Source: Melaminivora jejuensis (GTDB taxonomy: Bacteria > Pseudomonadota > Gammaproteobacteria > Burkholderiales > Burkholderiaceae_C). From it: 64,000 bases of DNA. The position numbers and the translations under genes were made by a program. The notes under the pieces were generated by a model. The model was not told the origin of the DNA. It did no database searches and was given only the letters and a program-made list of their open reading frames with translations. The stretch covers positions 1,984,001-2,048,000 of the forward strand of contig NZ_JACWIJ010000002.1 of NCBI RefSeq assembly GCF_017811175.1, read 5' to 3'. This document shows, piece after piece, positions 30,707 to 39,745 of the stretch. Position 1 is the stretch's first letter, and the number at the start of each line of letters is the position of its first letter.

Positions 30707-31459
30707 ATGACCCCTGCCCCAGCTCCCTTTGCGCGCAGCGCCGGTCGCGCCGCCGATGCCCTGCGCGCCGTGCGCCTGACACGCGGCTACACCCTGCACG
30801 CCGAAGGTTCGGTGCTGGTCGAATTCGGTCGCACGCGCGTGCTGTGTACCGCCTCGGTCGAAGAAAAGGTACCGCCGCACCGCCGGGGCAGCGGCGGCGG
30901 CTGGGTCACCGCCGAATACGGCATGTTGCCGCGCGCCACGCACGCGCGCAGCGACCGCGAGGCCGCACGCGGCAAGCAAAGCGGGCGCACGCAGGAGATC
31001 CAGCGCCTGATCGGGCGCAGTCTGCGCGCCGTGTTCGATCTGCAGGCCCTGGGCGAGCGCACCATCACCCTGGACTGCGACGTGCTGCAGGCCGACGGCG
31101 GCACGCGCACCGCTGCCATCACCGGCGCCTGGGTCGCGGCACATGACGCCGTGAGCGCGCTGCTGGCCGCCGGCAAGCTGGCCGCCTCGCCCATCACCGA
31201 CGCCGTGGCCGCCGTCTCCGTAGGCATGGTGCAGGGCGCGGCGCTGCTCGATCTGGACTACCCCGAGGACGTGGCCTGCGATACCGACATGAACGTGGTG
31301 ATGACCGGCGCCGGGCACTACGTGGAAGTGCAAGGCACGGCCGAGGGCGCCGCCTTTGCCCGCCGCGAACTCGATGCGCTGCTGAACCTGGCCGAGGGCG
31401 GCATCACCCAATTGGTCGCACTGCAGCGCCAGGCACTCGTTGAAAAACTACTAATTTGA
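30707..31459 (+). CDS. rph: Ribonuclease PH
   Basis: 250-residue phosphorolytic exoribonuclease that trims tRNA 3' ends. It shows [39 protein letters not shown] and [20 protein letters not shown], then [20 protein letters not shown]. It lies 69 bp after the phosphatase gene. The final codons and TGA (31457-31459) run into a copy of the dispersed repeat, so the tail VEKLLI is partly repeat-encoded. Confidence 0.95.
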   Translation: MTPAPAPFARSAGRAADALRAVRLTRGYTLHAEGSVLVEFGRTRVLCTASVEEKVPPHRRGSGGGWVTAEYGMLPRATHARSDREAARGKQSGRTQEIQRLIGRSLRAVFDLQALGERTITLDCDVLQADGGTRTAAITGAWVAAHDAVSALLAAGKLAASPITDAVAAVSVGMVQGAALLDLDYPEDVACDTDMNVVMTGAGHYVEVQGTAEGAAFARRELDALLNLAEGGITQLVALQRQALVEKLLI

Positions 31460-31500
31460 TAGCTGCAACCGCTTGTCCCACAAGACTTTCAGCCCGATTT
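31446..31500 (+). repeat. Dispersed repeat at the 3' end of rph
   Basis: CTACTAATTTGATAGCTGCA then ACCGCTTGTCCCACAAGACT then TTCAGCCCG. It contains the rph stop codon. Confidence 0.8.
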
Positions 31501-31516
31501 GACCATTATTTCAGAT

Positions 31517-32116
31517 ATGCAACTGGTACTCGCCTCCAACAACCGCGGCAAGCTCGCCGAGCTGCAGCAGCTGCTGGCTCCGCTGGGCGTGCAGCTCATC
31601 GCCCAGGCCGAGCTGGGCGTGGGCGAGGCCGAGGAGCCGTTTCACACCTTCGTCGAGAACGCCCTGGCCAAGGCGCGCTTTGCCGCCGCCCACACCGGCC
31701 TGCCGGCACTGGCCGACGACGCTGGCCTGTGCGTACACGCCTTCGGCGGCCTGCCCGGCGTGCAGACCGCCCACTACGCCACGCAGTTCGGCTACACCAA
31801 GGGCGATGCCAACAACGTGCGCGCGCTGCTGGAGCAGATGGCCGGCATCGACGACCGCCGCGCCGCCATGGTCAGCACCCTGGTGGCCGTGCGTAGCCCC
31901 GCCGATCCCGAGCCTTTGATCGCCGTAGGCCGCGTGGCCGGCAGCATTGCGCGCGCGCCGCGCGGCGCCGGCGGCTTCGGCTTCGACCCCATCATGGAGC
32001 TGCCCGCGCTGGGCCGCACCTTCGCCGAGCTGCCCGCCGAGCAGAAGAACGCCCTGAGCCACCGTGGCCGCGCCACGCGCCAGATGCTGGAGCTGATGCG
32101 CGAGAACTGGTTCTGA
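31517..32116 (+). CDS. rdgB: XTP/dITP diphosphatase (RdgB/HAM1)
   Basis: 199-residue pyrophosphatase that removes inosine and xanthosine triphosphates from the nucleotide pool. Typical start MQLVLASNNRGKLAELQQLL, catalytic FVENALAKARFAA and LADDAGLCVHAFGGLPGVQT, and C-terminal GFGFDPIMELPALGRTFAEL with SHRGRA. ATG at 31517 chosen over a TTG at 31499. Co-directional with rph and hemW. Confidence 0.95.
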   Translation: MQLVLASNNRGKLAELQQLLAPLGVQLIAQAELGVGEAEEPFHTFVENALAKARFAAAHTGLPALADDAGLCVHAFGGLPGVQTAHYATQFGYTKGDANNVRALLEQMAGIDDRRAAMVSTLVAVRSPADPEPLIAVGRVAGSIARAPRGAGGFGFDPIMELPALGRTFAELPAEQKNALSHRGRATRQMLELMRENWF

Positions 32117-32133
32117 CCCACCCTGCTTGCTCT

Positions 32134-32184
32134 CAAAAAAGATAGCTGCCAACGCTTGCTAGACAAGGGTTTTCAGGCAAAAAG
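32134..32184 (+). repeat. Dispersed repeat between rdgB and hemW
   Basis: AAAAAAGATAGCTGCCAACG then CTTGCTAGACAAGGGTTTTC then AGGCAAAAAGA, one of the fullest copies. Confidence 0.85.
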
Positions 32185-32195
32185 ACCCTTTTTTT
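32165..32195 (+). terminator. Probable terminator after rdgB formed by the repeat
   Basis: AAGGGT (32165-32170) pairs with ACCCTT (32185-32190), extended by TTT/AAA across a bulge, followed by a T-run through 32195. The right half of the repeat supplies the upstream arm. Confidence 0.55.
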
Positions 32196-32229
32196 ATCTA
32201 CCTTGAGCGTTCTGCACCATGATCGGCGC

Positions 32230-33471
32230 ATGACCACCCTGCCCCTCCAGCCCGCCGCCCCTGCGGCCGCTCCGGTGCGCGATGTGCAGCACTACCTGCG
32301 CCCCGGCCTGCTGCAACTGAGCAGCCTGCCGCCGCTGTCGCTGTACGTCCACATCCCCTGGTGCCTGCGCAAGTGCCCGTACTGCGACTTCAACTCGCAC
32401 GAGGCACGTGGCGGCAGCGAGCAACTGCCGGTGCAGCGCTACCTGGACGCGCTGACCGCCGACCTGGAGGCCACCCTGCCGCTGATCTGGGGCCGCACCG
32501 TACACAGCGTTTTCATCGGCGGCGGCACGCCCAGCCTGCTGGCGCCCGAGGCCATCGACCGGCTGCTGGCCGCCATCCGCGCGCGCCTGCTGCTGGAGCC
32601 GGGCAGCGAGATCACCCTGGAGGCCAACCCCGGCACCTTCGAGCGCGAGCGCTTTCGCGGCTACCGCAGCGCCGGCGTGACGCGGCTGTCCATCGGCGTG
32701 CAAAGCTTCAACGACGCGCACCTGTCCGCCCTGGGCCGGGTACACGACCGCGCGCAGGCCCTGGCCGCCGTGCAAGAGGCCGCCGAGGCCTTCGAGACCT
32801 TCAACCTGGATCTGATGTACGCCCTGCCCGGCCAGAGCCTGGCGCAGCTGGAGCAGGACGTGGCCACCGCCCTGGCGCACGCCCCGCCGCACCTGTCCAT
32901 CTACCACCTGACCGTGGAGCCGAACACGTTTTTCGCCAAGCACCCGCCGCCCGGCCTGCCCGAAGACGACGAGGCCTACGCCATGCTCGACCGCATCACC
33001 GAGCTGACGGCAGCGGCGGGCCTGCGGCGCTATGAAATCTCGGCCTTCGCCCGGGCCGGGCATGAGAGTGTGCACAACCGCAACTACTGGCAGTTCGGCG
33101 ACTACCTGGGCATTGGCGCGGGCGCGCACAGCAAGCTGAGCTTTGCCCACCGCATCGTGCGCCAGACGCGCTTTCGCGAGCCGCGCCGGTACATGGAGCA
33201 GGCGCTGGCCGGCCAGCCCATGGCGCAGGACGAGGACGTGCGCCGCGCCGACCTGCCATTCGAGTACATGCTCAACGCGCTGCGCCTGAAGGACGGCTTT
33301 GCCCTGGCCGACTTCAGCGCCAGCACCGGCCTGGCGGTCACCGCCATCGCACGCGGGCTGGAGCAGGCCGAGGCGCGCGGCCTGATCGAGCGCGACATGG
33401 AATACGTGCGGCCCACCGAACGCGGCTTCGACTTCCTGAGCGATCTGCAGGCGCTGTTCCTGCCCGATTGA
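32230..33471 (+). CDS. hemW: Heme chaperone HemW (radical SAM, coproporphyrinogen oxidase-like)
   Basis: 413-residue radical-SAM protein. Cys45, Cys49 and Cys52 in WCLRKCPYCDF bind the [4Fe-4S] cluster, and FIGGGTPSLL and ITLEANPGTF follow. It has the C-terminal HemN-like winged helix (YMLNALRLKDGF, LEQAEARGLIERD). The N-terminus lacks the extra Cys-containing arm of true HemN, so the heme-trafficking HemW role is preferred. ATG at 32230 (MTTLPLQPAAP) chosen. It ends 45 bp before the convergent SPOR gene. Confidence 0.93.
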   Translation: MTTLPLQPAAPAAAPVRDVQHYLRPGLLQLSSLPPLSLYVHIPWCLRKCPYCDFNSHEARGGSEQLPVQRYLDALTADLEATLPLIWGRTVHSVFIGGGTPSLLAPEAIDRLLAAIRARLLLEPGSEITLEANPGTFERERFRGYRSAGVTRLSIGVQSFNDAHLSALGRVHDRAQALAAVQEAAEAFETFNLDLMYALPGQSLAQLEQDVATALAHAPPHLSIYHLTVEPNTFFAKHPPPGLPEDDEAYAMLDRITELTAAAGLRRYEISAFARAGHESVHNRNYWQFGDYLGIGAGAHSKLSFAHRIVRQTRFREPRRYMEQALAGQPMAQDEDVRRADLPFEYMLNALRLKDGFALADFSASTGLAVTAIARGLEQAEARGLIERDMEYVRPTERGFDFLSDLQALFLPD

Positions 33472-33516
33472 CGCACGAGCTGGTCGGCTGGCAGCCCTGG
33501 TTGCGCCTGTCGCGGG

Positions 33517-34881
33517 TCAATCAGCCGCCACTGCCGGCACGCCCTCCAGCCCCAGCTCACGCACGCGGGCGGCAGCCTCGTTGGCCTCGCTGGCCGTCTC
33601 GAACGGCCCGACACGCACGCGCTGCAGGCGCCGCCCACTCTTTTGGCGTATTTCCTGCGTCCTGGACGGCAGACCGGCCAGCAGCAACTGGGCATGGGCA
33701 CGCTGGGCGTTGTCCCGGTTGGCGAAAGTGCCGACATTGATGTAGAGGCGCCGCTTTTGCGTGGCCGCCGCCTCGGCAGCCCCGGCCCGGGCGGCCTCGG
33801 CCTGTGCCGCCGGTGCTGCCGACGGCTCTTTTGCGGCTTCCGGGGTTGGCGCGGGCCTGCTGGCCTTTGCGGCTTTCGTGTCCTTGCCGGCCCTGGTGGC
33901 CTTTGCGGCCTTGGTGTCCTTGGTGTCCTTGGTGGGCTGTGCCGGTGGCGCAGACCGCGCCGGTGCTGCCGCTGGCGGGGCAGCCGAGGCTGCAGGGCGC
34001 GCACCCGGGGGAACAGCTGCAAGCGCCGCAGGAGCGATGGCTGGCGCGGCCGCGGTCTCTGGCGGCGCGGCCTCGGGCGCTGTGGCCGGCAGCGCCGCCG
34101 ACGGTTCCGTATCCGACGATCCAGCAGCCGCTCCTGCCGCAGGTGCCGTCGCCGGCTCCGTGGCCGGTTCCATGGCTGTTTCGAGCGCTCGCTCGGTTGT
34201 TGGCTCCAGGGCGGGTGCCGGCGGCTGCGGCAAGGGTGCTGCTGCCGGGGCCAGCCCAGCTGGCTCGACTGGCTCATGCACCAGGCGATCCGGCCCCTGG
34301 TCGAGCACTGCATCGCCCATGGCCAGCCACAGGGCGGCCAGCGCCGCCAGTGCCAGCAGCGCAGCGCCGGCAGCGACGGCCAGCAGCCAGTTCTTCGTGG
34401 CTGCCTGACGCTCCAGCCGGGCCACGGCATCGCTGATGGTGGGTGCGGCATCCACGACCTGGGCAATCCGGCGGCGCACCTGGCGATACACCAGCACATC
34501 GCCATACAGGCCCGGCAGCACACAGGCCAGCAGGCCACCGGCCAGCAGCACCCCAGCCAGCACCGGCGCGGGCAGGCCGGCACCCACCCGCAGCAGCACC
34601 CAGCCGGCCAGCAGCAGCACGGCCAGGCCTGCCAGATACGCTCCCAGCTCCAGCCACAGGCGCCGGAACACCATCCAGGCCGGCGGGCAGACGGCGGCGG
34701 CCCAGTTCCAGCTGGGCAACAGGCGTCCGGTCGCGTCCAGGCGCGCAAAAGCGTTCAGATAGCGGTCTGCATTGACCGGCCCCAGCGCAGCCCGGTAGAG
34801 CTGCTGGCCCACATCGGCAACGCTGGCTTCGAGCTTGCTCAACTGCGGGTCGGCAGCGGATGAGGAGAGGTTCGCACTCAT
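33517..34881 (-). CDS. Membrane protein with DUF2628-like N-domain and C-terminal SPOR domain
   Basis: 454 residues. About residues 25-140 resemble DUF2628: a cytoplasmic start with a Trp-rich hydrophobic entry (SWNWAAAVCPPAWMVFRRLW), two membrane helices and VLVYRQVRRRI. A further helix (about 170-190) is followed by a 180-residue Ala/Pro/Glu and Lys/Thr/Ala low-complexity linker (KDTKDTKAAKATRAGKDTK), long enough to cross the periplasm. The final 75 residues (RRLYINVGTFANRDNAQ to RVRVGPFETASEANEAAARV) are a SPOR domain, which binds denuded septal peptidoglycan. Probably a division-site protein. ATG at 34881 chosen. Confidence 0.82.
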   Translation of the reverse strand: MSANLSSSAADPQLSKLEASVADVGQQLYRAALGPVNADRYLNAFARLDATGRLLPSWNWAAAVCPPAWMVFRRLWLELGAYLAGLAVLLLAGWVLLRVGAGLPAPVLAGVLLAGGLLACVLPGLYGDVLVYRQVRRRIAQVVDAAPTISDAVARLERQAATKNWLLAVAAGAALLALAALAALWLAMGDAVLDQGPDRLVHEPVEPAGLAPAAAPLPQPPAPALEPTTERALETAMEPATEPATAPAAGAAAGSSDTEPSAALPATAPEAAPPETAAAPAIAPAALAAVPPGARPAASAAPPAAAPARSAPPAQPTKDTKDTKAAKATRAGKDTKAAKASRPAPTPEAAKEPSAAPAAQAEAARAGAAEAAATQKRRLYINVGTFANRDNAQRAHAQLLLAGLPSRTQEIRQKSGRRLQRVRVGPFETASEANEAAARVRELGLEGVPAVAAD

Positions 34882-34994
34882 GCGGCGGATTCTGGCACGC
34901 TGCCTGACAGGTGTTGCCGGGTGTTGCGCCAGCGCCGTGCTTCGCGCAGCACCAGGGCCAGCCCCGAAGAACCGGCCCAAGTGCTTGATTTGAT

Positions 34995-35071
34995 TGGTAG
35001 GGCGTGCAGGACTTGAACCTGCGACCAAGGGATTATGAGTCCCCTGCTCTGACCAACTGAGCTAACGCCCC
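34995..35071 (-). tRNA. tRNA with CAU anticodon (Met elongator or Ile2)
   Basis: 77 nt with encoded CCA. Acceptor GGGGCGT pairs with ACGCCCT (first pair G-U); anticodon stem GGGGA/TCCCT encloses CTCATAA, anticodon CAT. The stem-loop GACTCATAATC and following TTGGTCGC resemble Ile2 tRNAs, whose C34 becomes lysidine, more than elongator Met, and it is clearly not an initiator (no GGG/CCC anticodon-stem triplet and no 1-72 C-A mismatch). Identity left open. Confidence 0.9.
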
Positions 35072-35142
35072 GGGTGGGCCGGCAAGGCCCCGAATGGGCT
35101 GCGGCGGGCCGCCATTGTAGGGGCGCCGGGCCGGGCCAGGCG

Positions 35143-36156
35143 TCACTTGCGGTGGCTCAGCGCGTTGGAGACCAGCTTGGAGGTGATGTCCACGATCTGG
35201 ATCATGCGGTCGTAGGCCATGCGTGTGGGGCCGATCACACCCAGCGTGCCCACCACCTGGCCATCGACCTCATACGGCGCGCTGACCACCGACAGCTCCT
35301 CGAACGGCACGACCTGGCTCTCGCCGCCGATGAAGATGCGCACCCCCTCGGCACGGCTGGAGATGTCCAGCAGGCGCAGGATCTGCGTTTTCTGCTCGAA
35401 CAGGTCGAAGGCGCGGCGCAGGTTGTCCATGTCGCTGGAAAAATCGCTCACCGACAGCAAGTTGCGCTCGCCCGAGAACACCACTTCCTCCTGCGACTGG
35501 CTCATCTCGGTGCCGGCGCTCAGCGCCGCCTGCATCAGCGCGCCGATCTCGCCGCGCAGGCGCTCGACCTCGCCCTTGAGGCGCTCGCGCACCTGCTCCA
35601 TGGCCAGGCCCGCGTAATTCGTGTTCAGGAAGTTGGCCGCCTCGACCAGCTGCGACTGCTCGTAGTCCACCTCGGTGAAGATGACGCGGTTTTGCACGTC
35701 GCCGTCGGGCGAGACGATGATGACCAGCAGGCGGCGCTCGGACAGGCGCAGGAATTCGATGTGCCGAAAGACCGAGGCGCGGCGCGGCGCCATGACCACG
35801 CCGACGAACTGCGACAGGTTGGACAGCAGCTGCGCGGCGTTGGCGATCACCTTTTGCGGCTGCTCGGGCATGAGCTGCAGCGCCGGCAGCTCGCCCTTGA
35901 ACTCGCCCTTTTGCACGGTGAGCATGGTGTCCACGAATAGCCGATAGCCCCGGGCGGTGGGGATGCGCCCGGCGGAGGTGTGCGGGCTGGCGATCAGGCC
36001 GAGCTCTTCCAGGTCGGCCATGACGTTGCGGATGGTCGCCGGCGACAGCTCCAGCCCCGAGGCGCGCGAGAGCGTGCGCGAGCCCACTGGCTGGCCCTCA
36101 GCGATGTAGCGCTCCACCAGCGCCTTGAGCAACACCTTGGCACGATCGTCCAGCAT
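35143..36156 (-). CDS. hrcA: Heat-inducible transcription repressor HrcA
   Basis: 337-residue repressor of groE/dnaK-type genes through the CIRCE operator. N-terminal winged helix ([42 protein letters not shown]), [20 protein letters not shown], then GAF-like domain ([37 protein letters not shown]). No CIRCE element is present in its own 31-bp upstream gap, so it is not obviously self-regulated here. Divergent from nadK. Confidence 0.96.
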   Translation of the reverse strand: MLDDRAKVLLKALVERYIAEGQPVGSRTLSRASGLELSPATIRNVMADLEELGLIASPHTSAGRIPTARGYRLFVDTMLTVQKGEFKGELPALQLMPEQPQKVIANAAQLLSNLSQFVGVVMAPRRASVFRHIEFLRLSERRLLVIIVSPDGDVQNRVIFTEVDYEQSQLVEAANFLNTNYAGLAMEQVRERLKGEVERLRGEIGALMQAALSAGTEMSQSQEEVVFSGERNLLSVSDFSSDMDNLRRAFDLFEQKTQILRLLDISSRAEGVRIFIGGESQVVPFEELSVVSAPYEVDGQVVGTLGVIGPTRMAYDRMIQIVDITSKLVSNALSHRK

Positions 36157-36187
36157 CGGGGCATTTTAGTGATGTAATTTCCGGGCA

Positions 36188-37084
36188 ATGAAGCCCATCT
36201 TCCGCCGCGTCGCCCTCATCGGCAAATACCAGCGCCCCGCCACCGGCCCTGCCGCCAGCGGCTCGCGCGAGATCATCGACTGCATCGCCCGCTTCGTCAT
36301 CGCTCAGGGCTGCGAGCTGGCGCTGGAGGAGGAAACTGCAGCCCACCTGGAGTTGACCGACTACGCCACGCTGGATGTCGATGGCATTGGCCGCCAGTGC
36401 GACCTGTGCCTGGTAGTGGGCGGCGACGGCACCATGCTGGGCGTGGGCCGGCGCCTGGCCAGCTTCGGCACGCCGCTGGTAGGCATCAACCAGGGCCGGC
36501 TGGGCTTCATCACCGACATTCCGCTGGACAGCTACCAGGCGGCGCTGCAGCCCATCCTGCACGGCGAGTACGAGGAGGACGTGCGCCCGCTGATGCACGG
36601 CTGCGTCATGCGCGGCAGCGAGTGCGTGTTCGAGGCGCTGGCGCTCAACGACGTGGTGGTCAACCGCGGTTCGACCTCGGGCATGGTCGAGCTGCGCATC
36701 GAGGTCGATGACGTGTTCGTCGCCAATCAGCGCGCCGACGGCCTGATCGTCGCCTCGCCCACCGGCTCGACGGCCTATGCGCTGTCGGCGGGCGGGCCGC
36801 TCTTGCACCCGTCGATCCCCGGCTGGGTGCTGGTGCCGATCGCGCCGCACACCCTGTCCAACCGGCCCATCGTGCTGTCGGACGCCAACAAGGTGGCCAT
36901 CGAGGTGGTGGGCGGACGCGACATCAGCGCCAGTTTCGACATGCAGTCGCTGGCCTCGCTGCAGCACGGCGACCGCATCTTGGTACACCGCTCGGCGCAC
37001 CGGGTGTGCTTTCTGCACCCACGCGGCTGGAGCTATTTTTCCACCCTGCGCAAGAAGCTGCGCTGGAACGAGGGAGGTTCCTGA
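36188..37084 (+). CDS. nadK: NAD kinase
   Basis: 298-residue enzyme making NADP from NAD and ATP. GGDGT at residues 78-82, [19 protein letters not shown] and the glycine-rich NAD-binding [15 protein letters not shown] are intact. Start [15 protein letters not shown]. It precedes recN by 2 bp, an operon common in proteobacteria (nadK-recN, after hrcA). Confidence 0.96.
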   Translation: MKPIFRRVALIGKYQRPATGPAASGSREIIDCIARFVIAQGCELALEEETAAHLELTDYATLDVDGIGRQCDLCLVVGGDGTMLGVGRRLASFGTPLVGINQGRLGFITDIPLDSYQAALQPILHGEYEEDVRPLMHGCVMRGSECVFEALALNDVVVNRGSTSGMVELRIEVDDVFVANQRADGLIVASPTGSTAYALSAGGPLLHPSIPGWVLVPIAPHTLSNRPIVLSDANKVAIEVVGGRDISASFDMQSLASLQHGDRILVHRSAHRVCFLHPRGWSYFSTLRKKLRWNEGGS

Positions 37085-37086
37085 CC

Positions 37087-38793
37087 ATGGCCCTGAGGCG
37101 CATCACGCTCTCGGATTTCGTGATCGTGCGCGCGCTGGAGCTGGAGCTGCAACCCGGCTTCACCGTGCTCACCGGCGAGACTGGCGCCGGCAAGTCCATC
37201 CTGATCGACGCGCTGCAGCTGCTCCTGGGTGCGCGCGCCGACGCCGGCGTGGTGCGCGAGGGCGCGCAGCGCACCGACATCAGCGCCGAGTTCGACCCGG
37301 ACAGCGCCGGTAGCGCCCAGGTGGTGGCCGACTGGCTGGAGGAGGCTGGCATCGAGGCGCAGGACACGCTGCTGCTGCGCCGCACGGTGGATGTGCAGGG
37401 CCGCAGCCGCGCCTGGATCAACGGCACGCCGGTGACGGCCACGCAGATGCGCGCCCTGGGCGTCTATCTGCTGGACATCCACGGCCAGCACGCCTGGCAG
37501 AGCCTGACCCGCCCGGATGCCGTGCGCGCCCTGCTGGACGCCTACGCCGGCGTGCAGACCGATGGCCTGCAGCCGCTGTGGAGCAACTGGCGCGAGGCTG
37601 GCCGGGCGCTGGAGCGCGCCCGCCAGGCGCAGGACACGCTGGCGCAGGAGCGCGAGCGCCTGCAGTGGCAGATCGGCGAGGTGGACAAGCTGCAGCCCGC
37701 CGAGGGCGAATGGGAAGAGCTCAACGCCCGGCACGCCCGCCTGTCCAACGCCCAGGCGCTGATCGACAGCGCCCAGGGCGCGCTGGCGCTGCTGCAGGGC
37801 GGCGAGGAAAGCGGCGACATGGCCAGCGCCGCCCTGAGCGCGCTGGCCCAGGCGCAGGAGCTGCTGCAGGGCTACGAGGACGTGGACGAAGCGTTTCGCG
37901 CCATGGGCGAGGTGCTGACCTCGTGCATCGCCCAGGCCAGCGACGTGGTGCATTCGCTGCAGGGCTATCTGCGCCATGCCGACCCCGACCCGCAGGAGCT
38001 GGCCCAGCTCGACGCGCGCCTGGCGCAGTGGCTGCACCTGGCGCGCCGCTACCGGCGCACGCCCGTGGAGCTGCCCCAGCTGCTGGCCGGCTGGCGCGAG
38101 GAGCTGCGCCGGCTGGACGACGCCGCCGACCTGCAGGCGCTCGAAGCCGCCGAGCAGCGCCACGCCAGCGCCTACGACAAGGCCGCACGCGCGCTGAGCG
38201 AGCGGCGTGCCAGGGCCGCGCCGCAGCTGAGCGCCGCCATCACCCAGGCCATGCAGGGTCTGGGCATGACCGGCGGGCGCTTCGAAGTGCAGCTCAGCGT
38301 CGCCGAACCCAGCCCGCAGGGTGTCGATCAGGTGGCCTTTCTGGTCAGCAGCCACCCCGGCATGACGGCGCGGCCCATTGGCCGGGTGGCATCGGGCGGC
38401 GAGCTGTCGCGCATCGCGCTGGCCATCTCGGTCACCACCAGCGAGCTGGGCGAGGCGCCGACGCTGATCTTCGACGAGGTGGACACTGGCGTGGGCGGCG
38501 CCGTGGCCGAGACCGTGGGCCGGCTGATGCAGCAGCTGGGCCATGCGCGCCAGGTGCTGGCCGTGACCCATCTACCCCAGGTTGCCGCCTGCGCCGACCA
38601 GCACCTGGTCGTCGCCAAGCACAAGGGCGCGCAGGAGACCACCAGCAGCGTACACAGCGCCAGCGGCGACGCGCGCGTGGCCGAGCTGGCGCGGATGCTG
38701 GGCGGGCAGCAGCAGTCGGCCACCACACTGGCCCACGCCCGCGAGATGCTCGAAGGCCGCTGCGGCGCCAGCACGACCAGGGCAGCGCCATGA
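37087..38793 (+). CDS. recN: DNA repair protein RecN
   Basis: 568-residue SMC-like ATPase acting on double-strand breaks. Walker A GETGAGKS at 30-37, long central coiled coil (about 155-375) and C-terminal signature [14 protein letters not shown] with Walker [13 protein letters not shown] and [19 protein letters not shown] at 37087 chosen; upstream in-frame codons belong to nadK's shadow. It overlaps rapZ by 4 bp. Confidence 0.96.
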   Translation: MALRRITLSDFVIVRALELELQPGFTVLTGETGAGKSILIDALQLLLGARADAGVVREGAQRTDISAEFDPDSAGSAQVVADWLEEAGIEAQDTLLLRRTVDVQGRSRAWINGTPVTATQMRALGVYLLDIHGQHAWQSLTRPDAVRALLDAYAGVQTDGLQPLWSNWREAGRALERARQAQDTLAQERERLQWQIGEVDKLQPAEGEWEELNARHARLSNAQALIDSAQGALALLQGGEESGDMASAALSALAQAQELLQGYEDVDEAFRAMGEVLTSCIAQASDVVHSLQGYLRHADPDPQELAQLDARLAQWLHLARRYRRTPVELPQLLAGWREELRRLDDAADLQALEAAEQRHASAYDKAARALSERRARAAPQLSAAITQAMQGLGMTGGRFEVQLSVAEPSPQGVDQVAFLVSSHPGMTARPIGRVASGGELSRIALAISVTTSELGEAPTLIFDEVDTGVGGAVAETVGRLMQQLGHARQVLAVTHLPQVAACADQHLVVAKHKGAQETTSSVHSASGDARVAELARMLGGQQQSATTLAHAREMLEGRCGASTTRAAP

Positions 38794-39653
38794 CGCTGGA
38801 GATCACCGTCATCACCGGTATGTCCGGCTCGGGCAAGTCCGTGGCCCTGCACGCGCTGGAGGACGCCGGCTACTACTGCGTGGACAACCTGCCGCCCGAG
38901 CTGCTGGGCGCCTTCGTGGCGCTGGAGCACGCGCGGCACGGGCACCGCGCCGCCGTGGCCATGGACGTGCGCAGCGCCACCGCCCTGCCCCTGGTGCCGC
39001 GCGAGCTGGCGCAGCTACGCCGCCAGGGCGTGGCCGTGCGCTCGCTGTTCCTGGACGCTTCCACCGACACGCTGCTGCGGCGCTTTTCCGAGACGCGGCG
39101 GCGCCACCCCTTGAGCTGCGAGACGCTGCAGGGCGGCCAGCAGGCACTGGAGCAGACCCTGGAGCTGGAGCGCGAGCTACTGGCCGAGCTGCGCGAACAG
39201 TCGCACGTCATCGACACCAGCCTGCTGCGCCCGGCGCAGTTGCTCGGATACGTGAAAAGCCTGCTGCCGGTGCCGCCCGACCGCCTCAGCCTGGTCTTTC
39301 AGTCCTTTGCCTTCAAGCGCGGCGTGCCTCTGGATGCGGACTATGTGTTCGACGTGCGCATGTTGCCCAACCCGCACTACGAGCCGCTGCTGCGTCCGCT
39401 CACCGGGCGCGACGAGCCGGTGGCGCACTACCTGCGCCAGCAGCCCGAGGTGCAACTGATGCTGGAGCACATCGGCCAGTTCCTCGACCAGTGGCTGCAG
39501 GCCATGGCGCGCAACCACCGCAGCTACGTCACCGTGGCCATCGGCTGCACGGGCGGGCAGCACCGCTCGGTCTATCTGGTCGAGCAACTGGTGCAGCGCT
39601 TTGCCGGACGCTGGAACACGCTGCGCCGGCACCGGGAGCTCGATGGGTTATAG
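38790..39653 (+). CDS. rapZ: RNase adapter protein RapZ
   Basis: 287-residue P-loop protein; in E. coli it targets GlmZ small RNA for RNase E, and in Gram-positives binds UDP-GlcNAc. Walker A GMSGSGKS at 10-17, [12 protein letters not shown], and the C-terminal RNA-binding half with [30 protein letters not shown] and [17 protein letters not shown]. The ATG at 38790 overlaps recN; a long upstream open frame is a shadow of recN. No ptsN/hprK neighbours are seen here. Confidence 0.95.
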   Translation: MTLEITVITGMSGSGKSVALHALEDAGYYCVDNLPPELLGAFVALEHARHGHRAAVAMDVRSATALPLVPRELAQLRRQGVAVRSLFLDASTDTLLRRFSETRRRHPLSCETLQGGQQALEQTLELERELLAELREQSHVIDTSLLRPAQLLGYVKSLLPVPPDRLSLVFQSFAFKRGVPLDADYVFDVRMLPNPHYEPLLRPLTGRDEPVAHYLRQQPEVQLMLEHIGQFLDQWLQAMARNHRSYVTVAIGCTGGQHRSVYLVEQLVQRFAGRWNTLRRHRELDGL

Positions 39654-39665
39654 AAGCGCCCGGAA

Positions 39666-39720
39666 TCTCAAAATTGATAGCTGTCAGCGCTTGCTGGGCA
39701 AGGGTTTGAGGCCGAAAAGA
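39666..39720 (+). repeat. Dispersed repeat between rapZ and mutY
   Basis: CAAAATTGATAGCTGTCAGC then GCTTGCTGGGCAAGGGTTTG then AGGCCGAAAAGA; nearly consensus. Confidence 0.88.
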
Positions 39721-39737
39721 ATGAAATTTTCGGCCTC
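39708..39737. terminator. Bidirectional terminator between convergent rapZ and mutY
   Basis: GAGGCCGAAAA (39708-39718) and TTTTCGGCCTC (39727-39737) form an 11-bp stem with an 8-nt loop and A/T flanks on both sides. The left arm is the right end of the dispersed repeat. Confidence 0.72.
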
Positions 39738-39745
39738 TGCAATCA

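Noticed and set aside
33465..33522. Inverted GATTGAC...GTCAATC between hemW and the SPOR gene as a terminator
   Set aside because: The arms are only 7 bp and about 40 nt apart with no T-run; likely chance.
37578..38789. Long N-terminal extension in frame with rapZ (691-residue frame)
   Set aside because: The extension is Arg/Ala/Gly-rich shadow of recN; RapZ begins at 38790 with its normal N-terminus and Walker A.
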